Assembly (NCBI GenBank): GCA_030323885.1
Contig: CM059192.1
Coordinates: forward strand, 66,108,977 to 66,172,976
DNA: 64,000 bases
From: Branchipolynoe longqiensis
Taxonomy: Eukaryota > Annelida > Polychaeta > Phyllodocida > Polynoidae
Direction of reading: 5' to 3'
Every line of letters begins with the position of its first letter. Position 1 is the first letter of the stretch. The position numbers and the translations under genes were made by a program. The notes under the pieces were generated by a model, which was given only the letters and a program-made list of their open reading frames with translations, did not search any database and was not told the DNA's origin. Shown here piece after piece: positions 30,571 to 40,405 of the stretch.

Positions 30571-31061
30571 CAGCCCTTGGTGTAGAGAAGGTGGGGTGGA
30601 GAGAATGCCTGCTCCGCAGTGAATAACATGCAGGTTAAGGTGGGTAGAGAGAAACATTAAGGGGTTGCCGTTATTTATATCCAAATAATAACTGATATAG
30701 TACATAATTAATTATACAGGCGAGCAGAGTGACTGAGCGCCGCCAGACAAGTTACAGCGTTTGCAGGCAGAGGGCGACACAATCGGCCCGGTTGCATAGT
30801 CAATCAACAATTAATAACAGATCATAAGGAGTGAAAGCTTCCAACTAATTTTACTTGTATAATGCTTATGCATCACACGCTCTAGATAGGCCTGCGTTAC
30901 ATGGGACTCCCTTGAATAGACACCACCTGTACGCATAATCTGCCGTCATCCCGTTGACCCTTCATCGCGCATAACCTCTGACACTTGTTTGCATCGCGGA
31001 TCCCCATCTGCCTACAGCGAAAGTGATTCCTCCCAGGAGTGTTTAGCAACCTCACAAAAGT
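30571..31061. other. No gene seen
   Basis: No recognised motif. Confidence 0.45.
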
Positions 31062-31384
31062 GTCATGCCGGAATCGTTACAGCGCAGGCCTCGCGTGCGG
31101 GAGATCGGGAGTTTGCTTCCCGGTCGAGTCAAAGCAATGACTTTTGAAATTTATACATGCCGTTTCCTAGCCTGGCACTCAGCATTAATAGGATAGGGCA
31201 AAGACTGGTAAGCTCAGTGTCTGAATAATGTAACTGAGTGGGATGACGGGTCATGGTGTCGGTGGCCTGATTTCTCAGTGGGGCAACACTATAAAGTCAC
31301 CATGAGTGTGCACTGTCACAAGGCAGTACCCATCCTGATATGACCTTAGATGTTGCCAGGATGTAAAATTCCAAAAACCAACCA
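31062..31384 (+). mobile_element. Near full-length SINE-1
   Basis: tRNA-like head (GAATCGTTACAGCGCAGGCC, TTTGCTTCCCGGTCGAGTC), body with CAGTGGGGCAACACTATAAA, tail GATGTTGCCAGGATGTAAAA. The head is the 'GCGCAGGCTTCCC' subtype. Confidence 0.85.
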
Positions 31385-31626
31385 TCCTGTAGCAACTTCT
31401 CTTTACCTGTCATGCCCCCCCCCCATTCTCTTTACCTGTCATGCCCCCCCTCACACACATCACACACCACACACACATCTTCCCTGGATCCCCGCCCCCT
31501 CGGGATCCGCTTAGTCAGCTATGGATTGGGTTGACTACTTATTTCTGTAATTAGTGCCAGCAGCATTAACCACCAACACCAACGTCAGACATGTTTTTTG
31601 GTCAACAATTTATTCATTGGAACAAA

Positions 31627-31857
31627 TGAAGAGTTCAGGCGCAAAACCCTGCAAACACCAAACCTAAAATTGAGATAAACATTTGAAATCAAACCTTCAA
31701 CAATTTCATATTTTTACTTCCAATTTGTTGCTTCAATACTCCATGATAATTTCACAACAAGAAAAGTGGAATTAGTAGGAATTACTGATAGAAAATCTGT
31801 TATTTTAATTACATTTTTGGATGGGCGTTTACAAAGGTTTTTCACCTGAACTCTTCA
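31627..31857. mobile_element. MITE (231 bp), TIR TGAAGAGTTCAGG
   Basis: Ends TGAAGAGTTCAGG and CCTGAACTCTTCA are exact inverted copies. Similarity continues inward (GCAAAACCCTGCAAACACC against AAAAACCTTTGTAAACGCC). Internal CTCCATGATAATTTCACAAC and AAGAAAAGTGGAATT match the larger relative at 49899-50222, of which this is a shortened form. Confidence 0.8.
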
Positions 31858-32195
31858 CACATTGTTTCAGTGCCGAGGCAGTGGTATTCCGGCCATTTAC
31901 ATTACATTGTATATAGGTAGCTCCCCGCGTAGCCAGGTAGGGCATATTCATAGATTAAGAAGGAGGTTAATCTGATATTGTGTTAGCTCTAGTAATTTCA
32001 GTATTGTTGGCTAAGGTTGGTGGGTTGCTGTATAAACTGCGCTGTCATTATCTGTGCGGTGTATGCGAGGGAGGAGAATGGAGCCATCCCCTCACAAGTC
32101 CCCCACTCTCAATCTGGTTTGTTCTGGCACCTGCTATATATAGGATGGTTAATTGCCTGTGTAGCAGAATTGGACAATTGAGTGAGGGGAATAAG
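31858..32195. other. No gene seen
   Basis: Starts with a short match (CAGTGCCGAGGCAGTGGTAT) to the 11990/22301 repeat; otherwise unrecognised. Confidence 0.45.
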
Positions 32196-32345
32196 GAGGG
32201 AGGAAGGAGGAGGGAGGAGGGAGGGGGGAGGAGGGAGGAGGGAGGAGAGAGGAAGGAGGAAGGAGGAGAGAGGAGGGAGGAGGGAGGAGGGAGGAGGGAG
32301 GAGGGAGGAAGGAGGAGGGAGGAGGGAGGACGGAGGACGGAGAAG
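32196..32345. repeat. GGAGGGAGGA purine array
   Basis: About 150 bases of GGAGGGA/GGAAGGA words. Confidence 0.9.
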
Positions 32346-32512
32346 GGGCAAAGCAGGACACAGGATCCACTGAGATGAGTTCTGATCAATGACTTAAAGC
32401 ATTGGTAGGACAGTCCACTTCTAAGTTCAAATTTATGGTAGTTCATTCGCATCTCGCTCCTTTAACTACATAACATGATGGAGATGTTGTGGATATAGTA
32501 ATAAATATATCA

Positions 32513-32650
32513 GAGCACCAATCTACAGAGGAAGTGTCATGTGGAATGACTTCTCTAACAGAGTCAGAGGAGCACAATCAATACTTGCCCTCAAAAATGC
32601 ATATAGAGACCACCTGGCTATTCATGCACTTGAAAGACTACCGCAGTAAT
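32513..32650 (+). pseudogene. C-terminal fragment of a LINE reverse transcriptase
   Basis: An open frame without a methionine start reads YRGSVMWNDFSNRVRG, then LALKNAYRDHLA, and stops at TAA 32648-32650. The pattern (W-N, then V-R, then an F/L-K) is the usual C-terminus of many LINE RTs. The following ~200 bases (to about 32880) may be its 3' UTR. Too short to assign a clade. Confidence 0.65.
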
Positions 32651-32914
32651 TACTAACAAAGCCTTGAGCTCCTAGGCCCTACCCCCCATCTCGCTTCCTC
32701 TCCTGTGGGGTTTTCCCCCCACTGCCCACCCCAATGGGCTGCCCCTCACCTGCCACCACACTTAACCATCATGCACCAACCATCAACACACCAAACATCC
32801 TACAAAACTATCAATTTGTTTTAAACACATTGAACATTACATAAGACACGCAACATGTCTTGTCAACTATAAACTTACCATGTTTTATAAGAGGACACAT
32901 TTAACCCTCAATGA

Positions 32915-33238
32915 TTGTTTGAGTTGCCCCGAGTATACACTTTCCCGTGCAGAAGGTCGGGATTCTGAATCCCAGCTGCTTCAAACCAATGACTATTAAA
33001 ATTAATATTTGTCGCTACCTAGCCTGTCACTCAGCATTAATCGGATAGGAGAACGACTGGTTAGGACAGTATCCAGATAATGTACCTGTGTCCGATATCA
33101 GGCTTGTGGTGCTGGTGCCCTGGCTTCCCAGTGGGGCAGCACTATAAAGTCACCATGAGTGTGCACTGTCACAAGCCAGTACCCGTCCTGATATGACCTT
33201 AGATATTGCTAGGCCGTAAAACAACAACAAACAAGCAA
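32915..33238 (+). mobile_element. Near full-length SINE-1
   Basis: Degraded head (GGGATTCTGAATCCCAGCTG), body CAGTGGGGCAGCACTATAAA, GTGTGCACTGTCACAAG, tail GATATTGCTAGGCCGTAAAA followed by CAACAACAAAC. Confidence 0.85.
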
Positions 33239-33530
33239 AGCCTCCTACCCCTGGCCATATACACCATCTGATCCATACCCTACCCGGTCCCCAGCCCCGG
33301 GCCCCCGGTCCCCCGTCCCAGGGAGCCGGGCGTTGAATCAAAGGCTTAGCGGACGGCCTGAGGACGCGTGACAAATCTCGCAACCACGTGACCCGGCGGC
33401 GAGACCCGCGCGATGTTTGCGGGCCGCTGATTGGCTGCCGGCTAATAGACCACGTGCCACGCACCTATTTTCGACAGAAAACACACTTCATCCCTTCCTG
33501 TCCCAGCTGTGTCCGTTCGTCAACAAATAA
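33239..33530. other. No gene; GC-rich spacer
   Basis: GC-rich sequence with CCCGGTCCCC words and several CACGTG/GCGCG sites; no recognised coding region. Confidence 0.4.
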
Positions 33531-33534
33531 CAGA

Positions 33535-33790
33535 TGCAACACACACACGCAGCCAACGCTCACACATTCACACACGCATACCAGGTGGAGACACATTCAC
33601 ACACACTTTTTCACACACAACACGTCCATATACACACGCACACAACGCACGCATTCACACGCAGCCAAAGCACATTCATATGCACATACAAAGTGGACGT
33701 TACAAACACACTGTATACACACCTTTTCACACACAGCACATACAGATACACATGCACACAACGTACATATTCGCACGCAGCCACGTACAC
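33535..33790. repeat. Degenerate CACACA-rich tract
   Basis: CACACACG, CATTCACACAC and CATATACAC words; the frames over it are artefacts. Confidence 0.75.
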
Positions 33791-33884
33791 CGATCAGTAA
33801 TAGAACATTTGCATTTCCCCTTTGATGAGTATTGGAATATTTTACACAATGACTTTGAAATGTCATATTCGCTGGATTCGTTGG

Positions 33885-34015
33885 CCCCATGTCGGGATTA
33901 CGTGACTGAGTGGGGTAGCATATCATGCCGTGATGTGCAAGTGGTTTGGTACCCCAATGCGGCAGCAGTGTAAGATCATCAGAGCCATTTGCTTTCAGAT
34001 ATTGCTAGACTGTAA
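33885..34015 (+). mobile_element. Strongly diverged SINE-1 fragment
   Basis: GTGACTGAGTGGGGTAGCAT, then CCCCAATGCGGCAGCAGTGT and GATATTGCTAGACTGTAAAC follow the SINE-1 order, with many differences. Confidence 0.5.
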
Positions 34016-34087
34016 ACCCATTCTATAAAGCAATACCATTGCACTGGTCAGCACATGTTAACAAACATCTGTGCTCCTCCGTGAAGA

Positions 34088-34427
34088 CCAGATGGGATGG
34101 CCGAATGAGTTAGAGCGTCCGTCTCCCGTGTTGGTAGACCGTGGCGTCGTGGGTTCGAACCCTGGTCGAGTCAAACCAATGACTTAAAAATGTATATTTA
34201 TCACTTCCTAGCCAGGTTATCGGCATTATTAGGACAGGGCAAGGACTGGTGTGCTCAGTGTCAGGATAATGCGACTGAGTGGGATACCAGGTCATGGTGC
34301 CGATGGCCTGATATCCCAGTGGGACAACACTATAAAGTCACCATGAGTGCACACTGCCACAAGTCGGTACCCGTCCTGATATGATGATATTACCTTAGAT
34401 GTTGCTAGGACGTAAAACATCAACAAA
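34088..34427 (+). mobile_element. Full-length SINE-1, 'GATGGCCGAATGAG' head
   Basis: Head GGATGGCCGAATGAGTTAGA, B-box-like GGGTTCGAACCCTGG, all body blocks, and tail GATGTTGCTAGGACGTAAAA then CATCAACAAAC. One of the best preserved copies. A small duplication (GATATGATGATATTACC) sits before the tail. Confidence 0.95.
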
Positions 34428-34495
34428 CTCCTCCGTGAAACCTGTCCATATTGTTTATACCTTTGCATTCTGCCATTTTTTATTGTTGCGGTACA

Positions 34496-34580
34496 TTAGT
34501 TGATTAAGCAGGTCAAATTTCAATCGCAGACAGTTGGTCTTCCTCATTCCCTGCTCCTTGCCTTATCTTAGTAATGCTGA
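34496..34580 (-). mobile_element. SINE-1 variant with alternative 3' tail
   Basis: Minus: GCATTACTAAGATAAGGCAA (SINE-1 body), then AATGAGGAAGACCAACTGTC and TTGACCTGCTTAATCAACTA instead of the usual second half. The same tail follows SINE-1 sequence at 42433-42640 and is at 41577-41660. Confidence 0.75.
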
Positions 34581-34734
34581 TTACTGTTGTGGATACACGA
34601 TAACACGGTTTGGCCTTATATGGGCATGTCCTAATTTCGCGAGAACGAGGCCACTTCCGGTTATAGGTAAACAAAGCCCTGATAGCCTTGAGTTTGCTGG
34701 AACGCACAGTGCAAAGCATTAGTTGTATTCAAAA

Positions 34735-35083
34735 TTAAGAGAAATCGAGAACCCTAGCCATATCAATTTAATATAATATTTTTGGTAAACATGTTTTCTA
34801 TATGTATTCCAATTAGTTTGTTTCTAGGTAGTGTAGTTTTAGAGATATTTAACGTTTTCTGTATGAAGATTGCTCTCGACCATCGGCAATGCATTGAGTT
34901 TGCCGTGCGTGCAGTGCAAAACGTCAGATTTATTCAAATTTAATAGAAATCCAGAACCCTAACCATATCAATTCAATATAATCTTTTTGTTAAACATGTT
35001 TTCTATGTGTATTCCAATCAGCTTGTTTCTAGCTGGTGTGGTTTTAGAGATATTTAACTTTTTCTCTCTGAAGATTGCTCACT
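34735..35083 (+). repeat. ~187-bp module, two tandem units
   Basis: Each unit holds CCTAACCATATCAATT-like sequence, GTAAACATGTTTTCTAT, TTTAGAGATATTTAAC, GAAGATTGCTC and GGCAATGCATTGAGTTTGCC. The second unit is cut by the LINE; the array resumes at 40188. Confidence 0.85.
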
Positions 35084-35700
35084 ACAAAGCCAAGAGTAGA
35101 GACTGCCCAGTGCGCATCCAGCTGTGGAAGCGGCTAAACCCACCCCTACTTCCCCCTCCTGCCTGCCCCACTCCCCCCACCCAACCTGAGGCCCCCCCTA
35201 CTGCTGCCCTGCCTGTCCAACCTGATGCCCTCCCTTCCACTGCCCCTCCTTCTCCCTCTGCTTCCTCCTACCCACCCCTCACCACCACCAACGCATTGTC
35301 CCTCCACCCCAGCCCTGCCCCTCTGCCCCCCTCACTCCTCTCCCTCAACCTCACCGCCCCCAAACCCAAGATCTCCCACCCCTACTCCTCCCACCCACAG
35401 ACCAGATCCATCTCCACTCAAACTGTAGCCACTGCTGACTCCTTCACCCAAACCACCTTCCCCTCCACACCAAGCGACCCCCCTGCCCCCGACCCAAATC
35501 CCACCCCTATATTCCTCCACATTCTTAATACATCACTTTCCAGAATAACACCCAGTATCTCAGTTGAGGCCCTAGCCTTCGGCTTAATTAACTGGCTCCA
35601 AGTCGACTCCAACATCCAGCATCTCCTTCCGCATGTCCCAAAAGACCTGCCAGCTTCTTTTTGTGCCACCCTGACAGCTCAAAATGGAGGTACACAATAA
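35084..35700 (+). CDS. LINE ORF1 protein, 5' truncated
   Basis: About 205 codons up to TAA 35698-35700. The frame is open upstream to an ATG at 34987, but that part lies in the ~187-bp module, so it is an accidental fusion. The protein is Pro/Ser/Thr-rich for about 120 residues (PTPPTQPEAPPTAALP) and ends in a helical-looking segment (ISVEALAFGLINWLQV, LLPHVPKDLPASF). No CCHC knuckle is visible. ORF1 proteins of I-type LINEs bind the element RNA; here that is inferred from position only. The end overlaps ORF2 by 17 bases, which suggests coupled translation or reinitiation. Confidence 0.7.
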
Positions 35701-36970
35701 TGCCCCCACCAGCCCGCACTCCCATCCCCGTTCCACTAACAACTCTTTAACCATTCTCTCCTGGAACTGTGCCGGACTGAAATCCAAGATGGCTCTTCTT
35801 GGCAACACCTTAAAAAGAGAGAAAATTGACGTCGCACTTCTCCAAGAAACCTTCCTCATCGATCCACCCCATATCAAAGGCTACACCACATACCACATCC
35901 CCGCAGTAAGACGCGCAGCAGCAGGCAGACCCTCAAGAGGAACCACCACATTCGTAAGCAACCACATCCACTCCACCAAGATCCCACCCAACAGATTCAA
36001 CCCTCATGCTGACACCCTTCGCATACGTCTCCACCTAGCACACTCCGTCATGGATGTATACAACATTTACAACCCTGTCAACACTACTTATACTCTAAAC
36101 CACATCTTCCGGGCCCTCGGCAACGGCACAGATCACCAGGTTGTCATGGGAGACTTTAACACCCACCACTCCTCCTGGGGACGCAACAACATCGATTCCC
36201 CTCGAGGCTGTGTCCTCCTAGCAGAGATCCTCGACTCAACATCCCATTCTATCCTCAACGATGGCTCGCCTACCTACAGGGCAAGCACATCAATCGATCT
36301 CTGCATCACCGACTCCTGCCTTGCAGCCGCAGCTTCCTGGGAGCTCACAACACTATACTCAGACCACCACGCAGCTCTCCTCCACACCAATGCACCCAAA
36401 GTCACCCACCCCCCACCATCACCCAGATTCAACCTAAACCACGCGGACTGGGCAACCTTCAACCTTCGTCTAAAAAACTTAATAGATCTGAACCCACCGA
36501 CCACATGTGATGAGTTCACAACACTCACTTACCAAGCAATGACAGACACCATAAAGCAAACCATCTCCTGTAATCACACTGGCCGCACCACCTCCAATGC
36601 AATGAGGAGAGCAAAAAGATTCTGCAACAAACTCCTCTACAAGCTACGCACGAACCCCAACCGAGGCACTGAGAATCTCGTTAAAATAGCCACCAGTTGG
36701 GCCAAAGATGTCGAGCTTGCCGAATCAGACAGGAAGTGGAAACTCTGGTGTACCAAAATAAACTCTCACACCACCTCCAGACAACTCTGGCGCAAACTTA
36801 ACAGCATCCAGGGGAGACTCACCACCCCCCCCCACTCTACCCACACCCTGGCCAAATTGCAGCAGAACACAACAAAATGTTCACGGACAGAACAGACCCT
36901 GCAATCAACCTCCCTTATGCCCACCAACAAGCGCTCACCAGGAACTCCACCTGGAGAGCCGACCTCATAG
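35684..36970 (+). CDS. LINE ORF2, N-terminal part: apurinic-like endonuclease and linker
   Basis: Starts at ATG 35684. Endonuclease/exonuclease/phosphatase fold motifs: LSWNCAGLKSK, ALLQETF, VMGDFNTHHSSWG (catalytic Asp/Asn), SIDLCITD and YSDHHA (terminal His). It nicks target DNA to prime reverse transcription. A linker of about 200 residues follows. The true reading frame leaves this ORF at the C9 run 36825-36833: downstream of it the +1 frame gives sensible LINE sequence leading to FTDRTDP, while this frame degenerates and stops at 36970. The last ~45 codons are therefore not native. Confidence 0.85.
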   Translation: MEVHNNAPTSPHSHPRSTNNSLTILSWNCAGLKSKMALLGNTLKREKIDVALLQETFLIDPPHIKGYTTYHIPAVRRAAAGRPSRGTTTFVSNHIHSTKIPPNRFNPHADTLRIRLHLAHSVMDVYNIYNPVNTTYTLNHIFRALGNGTDHQVVMGDFNTHHSSWGRNNIDSPRGCVLLAEILDSTSHSILNDGSPTYRASTSIDLCITDSCLAAAASWELTTLYSDHHAALLHTNAPKVTHPPPSPRFNLNHADWATFNLRLKNLIDLNPPTTCDEFTTLTYQAMTDTIKQTISCNHTGRTTSNAMRRAKRFCNKLLYKLRTNPNRGTENLVKIATSWAKDVELAESDRKWKLWCTKINSHTTSRQLWRKLNSIQGRLTTPPHSTHTLAKLQQNTTKCSRTEQTLQSTSLMPTNKRSPGTPPGEPTS

Positions 36971-39531
36971 ACATTTCAACAGCCACACCATCCACCCATA
37001 ATCTTGACACCCACCTGACCAGGGCTGAGCTTGACCGAGCCCTAGGCAAAACCACAAAGAAGACAACCCCGGGAGCCGACGGAGTCCCTAACACTGCATG
37101 GACAAAGTTATCTGCCACTAACAGGGAAACTCTCCTCCCCCTCCTCGACAATATCTTCTACAATGCGGACATACCCCAATCTTGGAAGGATGCTGATATC
37201 ATCCCCATCCCCAAGAAAACCCCGGGCGAAGTCAGACCCATCTCCCTTCTCCAATCCCTCGGGAAGGTTAGTGAAAGAATTGTCCTCGCCCGTCTCCAGA
37301 TGGTCACAGAAGACCCCACCACTGGCCTACCAGAGGAGGTCATCGGCTACCGAGGAGGACGAGGCACTCAGCACGCCGTCGCCACCCTCATTGAGAGCAT
37401 TTCCTATGGCCTTGGTACTGGACATGAAACTGCAATCATCTTCCTTGACCTCGAGAAAGCCTTTGAGCTCATCGACCACAACGTGGTACTGACATCAATG
37501 GCTGATCTTGGCATTGCCGGCCGGCCTCTTGCATATCTCCGAAATTACCTCCAGAACAGGCGAGCCAGAGTATGTGTCCAAGGCACCTCTTCTCCCTACC
37601 TCAAACTAAAAAATGGTGTCCCCCAGGGTGCAGTGCTCAGCCCCCTCCTCTTCAATGCAGTGATGGCATCTCTCGTTAGGAGGCTTAAACAAGACCTAGC
37701 CACCCGAGAGATCACAGACATAACCATAGTCTGCTACGCAGATGACATCGCCATCACCTGCTCCCATGCGATCAATGCACAGGATCTCGCTGAGCAGGTG
37801 CTCCACCTGGTAGGAAACGCCTGCCGGGACCTTGGATTAAAAATCTCCCCCACCAAGACCAAGATCATGCACATGTTCAGAGGTCAACCACTTCACCCCC
37901 TCTACATAGATGGATCCCCTATCGAATGGGTCTCCACCTTCGACTACCTAGGTATCCGTCTAGACCGAGACCTGAACATGAGAGCCCTCTGCCGCCACTT
38001 GGCCACCAGAATGACCAACAGACTCCTCCTCATGAAGAGGATCTCCGGCTTCTCCTGGGGCGCCCCGGACAGTGTACTCGCACTCTTCTACCGCCAGGCA
38101 GTCCGCTCCCTCTTCGACTACGCTGCGCCCAAACTCGCTCTCACAGCCCTCGGGCTTGACAACCCCCAAACTCAACTACCCAAGAACAAGATCTTTTTGA
38201 ACGAGTTCCGGAAACTTGAGAACATCCAACACAGGGCTGCCAGGCTTGTCCTCCGTGTTCCCAGCACCACCAGGATCGAGATCCTCCTCCTTGAATCAGG
38301 CCTCCCTCCCCTCCACCTCCGAGGCAAACAACTTCTCACCACCCATCTCACAAGAACCCTTTCCTCAGGCCTTTCAACAACAATCCGCAGAGCCGCGGCC
38401 TACCTCCGAGATGGGACCCGCGTTCACCCTCACATCTCCTACCGTCTCAAGAACGCCATCACCACCCTCAAGGACTCCCACGGACTCCACATTGCAGACT
38501 TTGCCCTGAGCCCTCTCAAGCCACCTTGGGTTTCCATCCCAGTGGAAACCCGAACCACCAACCTAGTTGCTGCCAAGGCGGCTTACACCACCCCAGAACT
38601 CCACTCCCTGGCTCTCGAGGCCATAACTCAGGCGAAGGTGGAATTTCCTCTCGCAAAGACTGTCTACACCGATGGCTCCCTTAACCCAACATCAGGTAGA
38701 GCAGGAGCCGGAATCTTCATCCCCTTCTCCAACACAAAGAACACCACCAGGGTGTCAGACTTTGCTTCCACTCTCGATACCGAGCTCGCCGCCATTCACT
38801 TGGCCCTCGAAGACCTCCACAACTCAAGTGCCATCATCATTACCGACTCTTTGAATGCCATCAAAGAGATCGCCCACCCAAATGCCCGACACTCCCTTGC
38901 CGACGCAATCCATATTAAAATCTTCACCAGACATCAGGCACACCTCAAAACAGTCCTGCTATGGGTCCCCTCGCATATAGGACTGTATGGCAATGACCAG
39001 GCCGACTATGCCGCTCTAGCCGGTGCCAACCGAGCAGACGTAGAGACAGCCATCCTTCCATCCATCACCAAACTGGCCGCCGCCGCTTCTCGAGCCACCA
39101 CCAAACTCTGGGAACGAGCCACACAGAAGGAACAAGTACGGAACCCTTATTCAATAAGCTGGCTCTGGTACACCCTGGTCAGAACGAACATCCCCCATCC
39201 AGTCGGCCTTCCTGCTTCTACACAAGTCGCCATCAACCGCTTCAGGACTGGCTACCGCCGTTGGATTGATGTCCCCAACCTCCAGCGCTGTCCCTGCGGA
39301 ACTAATATCTTTAATGTGGCCCACATACTCGCCTCATGTGGCGCCATCGACAGATCTGCCATCAGCGACTTCATGGAGGATGCTGACCGCCAACTCAGCG
39401 ACAATAGGGCCGCTCTGGCTATCCTCTCCAGGATTTCCAAGTCATCCTGGAACGCACTTGCGCGCTTCTACCGCCAGAATGCAGACATCATCAACACTGT
39501 CGGTCGCCCAGTTCATGACATCGGGGACTAG
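36877..39531 (+). CDS. LINE ORF2, C-terminal part: reverse transcriptase, RNase H, zinc-binding tail
   Basis: Native coding in this frame begins near 36834, after the C9 run. RT motifs: TPGADGVPNTAW, IIPIPKKTPGEVRPISLL, motif A IFLDLEKAFELIDH, motif B NGVPQGAVLSPLLFNAV, motif C VCYADDIAIT, then FDYLGIRLD. Thumb region to about residue 560. RNase H: VYTDGSLNP, a Glu in DTELAAIHLALEDL, IITDSLNAI, and VPSHIGLYGNDQADYAA with the fourth acidic residue, all intact. The C-terminus has a C-x-C...H...C pattern (RCPCGTNIFNVAHILASC). Stop TAG at 39529-39531. Codon choice is C-rich, unlike the AT-rich flanks. Apart from the frameshift I see no lesion. Confidence 0.9.
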   Translation: MFTDRTDPAINLPYAHQQALTRNSTWRADLIDISTATPSTHNLDTHLTRAELDRALGKTTKKTTPGADGVPNTAWTKLSATNRETLLPLLDNIFYNADIPQSWKDADIIPIPKKTPGEVRPISLLQSLGKVSERIVLARLQMVTEDPTTGLPEEVIGYRGGRGTQHAVATLIESISYGLGTGHETAIIFLDLEKAFELIDHNVVLTSMADLGIAGRPLAYLRNYLQNRRARVCVQGTSSPYLKLKNGVPQGAVLSPLLFNAVMASLVRRLKQDLATREITDITIVCYADDIAITCSHAINAQDLAEQVLHLVGNACRDLGLKISPTKTKIMHMFRGQPLHPLYIDGSPIEWVSTFDYLGIRLDRDLNMRALCRHLATRMTNRLLLMKRISGFSWGAPDSVLALFYRQAVRSLFDYAAPKLALTALGLDNPQTQLPKNKIFLNEFRKLENIQHRAARLVLRVPSTTRIEILLLESGLPPLHLRGKQLLTTHLTRTLSSGLSTTIRRAAAYLRDGTRVHPHISYRLKNAITTLKDSHGLHIADFALSPLKPPWVSIPVETRTTNLVAAKAAYTTPELHSLALEAITQAKVEFPLAKTVYTDGSLNPTSGRAGAGIFIPFSNTKNTTRVSDFASTLDTELAAIHLALEDLHNSSAIIITDSLNAIKEIAHPNARHSLADAIHIKIFTRHQAHLKTVLLWVPSHIGLYGNDQADYAALAGANRADVETAILPSITKLAAAASRATTKLWERATQKEQVRNPYSISWLWYTLVRTNIPHPVGLPASTQVAINRFRTGYRRWIDVPNLQRCPCGTNIFNVAHILASCGAIDRSAISDFMEDADRQLSDNRAALAILSRISKSSWNALARFYRQNADIINTVGRPVHDIGD

Positions 39532-39689
39532 CAGGCCCCACCTCATCGCCATAGCTGACTTGGTGCCACTACTAACTAACCACTAATCTTCACTGCAACA
39601 AACAGGTAACCCCACCCTCTGCCTAACTAATCCTCCTCACTTCACTTCTTCCTCTGGCCTTGGCCGGACTTACGGTGCATACCGGTGAA

Positions 39690-39975
39690 TCTGGAGGGAC
39701 TGAAGTTTGGATCCTGGTCGAGTCAAACCAATGACTTATAAAATGGGTACCTGTTGCTGCTAGGCGCTTGGCGTTATGAAATCAGGACAGGGACTGGGCG
39801 CACAGTGTCAGGATAATGTGACTGTGTGGGACATCGGGTCATGGCGCCGGCGGCCTGATTTCCCAGTGGGGCAGCACTATAAAGTCGCCATGAGTGCGCG
39901 CTGTTACAAGTCGGTGCACATCCTTGTATGGCCTAGGGTCTTACGGGGGTGTAAAACTACACCAACCACCCAGCC
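39690..39975 (+). mobile_element. SINE-1 in the LINE 3' region
   Basis: Degraded head, then GAGTCAAACCAATGACTT, GTCAGGATAATGTGACTG, CAGTGGGGCAGCACTATAAA, ending near GGTGTAAAACTACACC. It lies between the ORF2 stop and the LINE 3' boundary at 40187, so it inserted later than the LINE or travelled with it. Confidence 0.8.
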
Positions 39976-40187
39976 TCCCCCGGCCCTCTCAGAGGACTGT
40001 GGTTGGACTCTTAGGCTGCCTTGTTCTTCCTCCGCCCCCTCCCCCCTGCCCCTCAATTCCTCTGATCACTACACACCGGAACCCAACTCCCGACCACATG
40101 GGACTGCTTTCAGCGGTGCCCATTCAGTGCTGCAGATTTGCAGCCTTCAGCGCACCAATGCGACTGAAAACTCCCCAAAACAACAAC

Positions 40188-40405
40188 GATTGCTCACTGC
40201 CATTGACAATGCATTGAGTATGCCGGTACCAGCAGTGCAAAACGTCAGTTTTATTCAAAGTGAATAGAAATCCAGAACCCTAACCATATCAATTTAATAT
40301 AATATTTTTGGTAAACATGTTTTCTATGTGTATTCCAATCAGTTTGTTTATTGGTTGTGTGGTTTTAGAGATATTTAACTTTTTCTCTATGAAGATTGCT
40401 CACTG
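40188..40405 (+). repeat. ~187-bp module, third unit after the LINE
   Basis: Begins with the target-duplicated GATTGCTCACT and runs CATTGACAATGCATTGAGTA to TTTAGAGATATTTAACTTTT and GAAGATTGCTCACTGCCA. Confidence 0.85.

Larger units (their letters stand above)
35084..40187 (+). mobile_element. I-superfamily-like LINE, 5.1 kb, with 11-bp target-site duplication
   Basis: GATTGCTCACT at 35073-35083 and 40188-40198 flanks the insertion. Its two ORFs overlap by 17 bases. ORF2 carries endonuclease, RT and RNase H, the composition of the I superfamily (I, Nimb, Ingi and relatives). The 5' end starts inside ORF1, so the copy is 5' truncated. The 3' region contains a SINE-1 (39690-39975) and ends CAACAACAAC. 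A single frameshift in a C9 run is the only ORF2 lesion I see, so it is fairly young. Confidence 0.85.

Noticed and set aside
35225..35520. Overlapping proline-rich frames in the other frames of LINE ORF1
   Set aside because: Shadows of a C-rich coding region in alternative frames.
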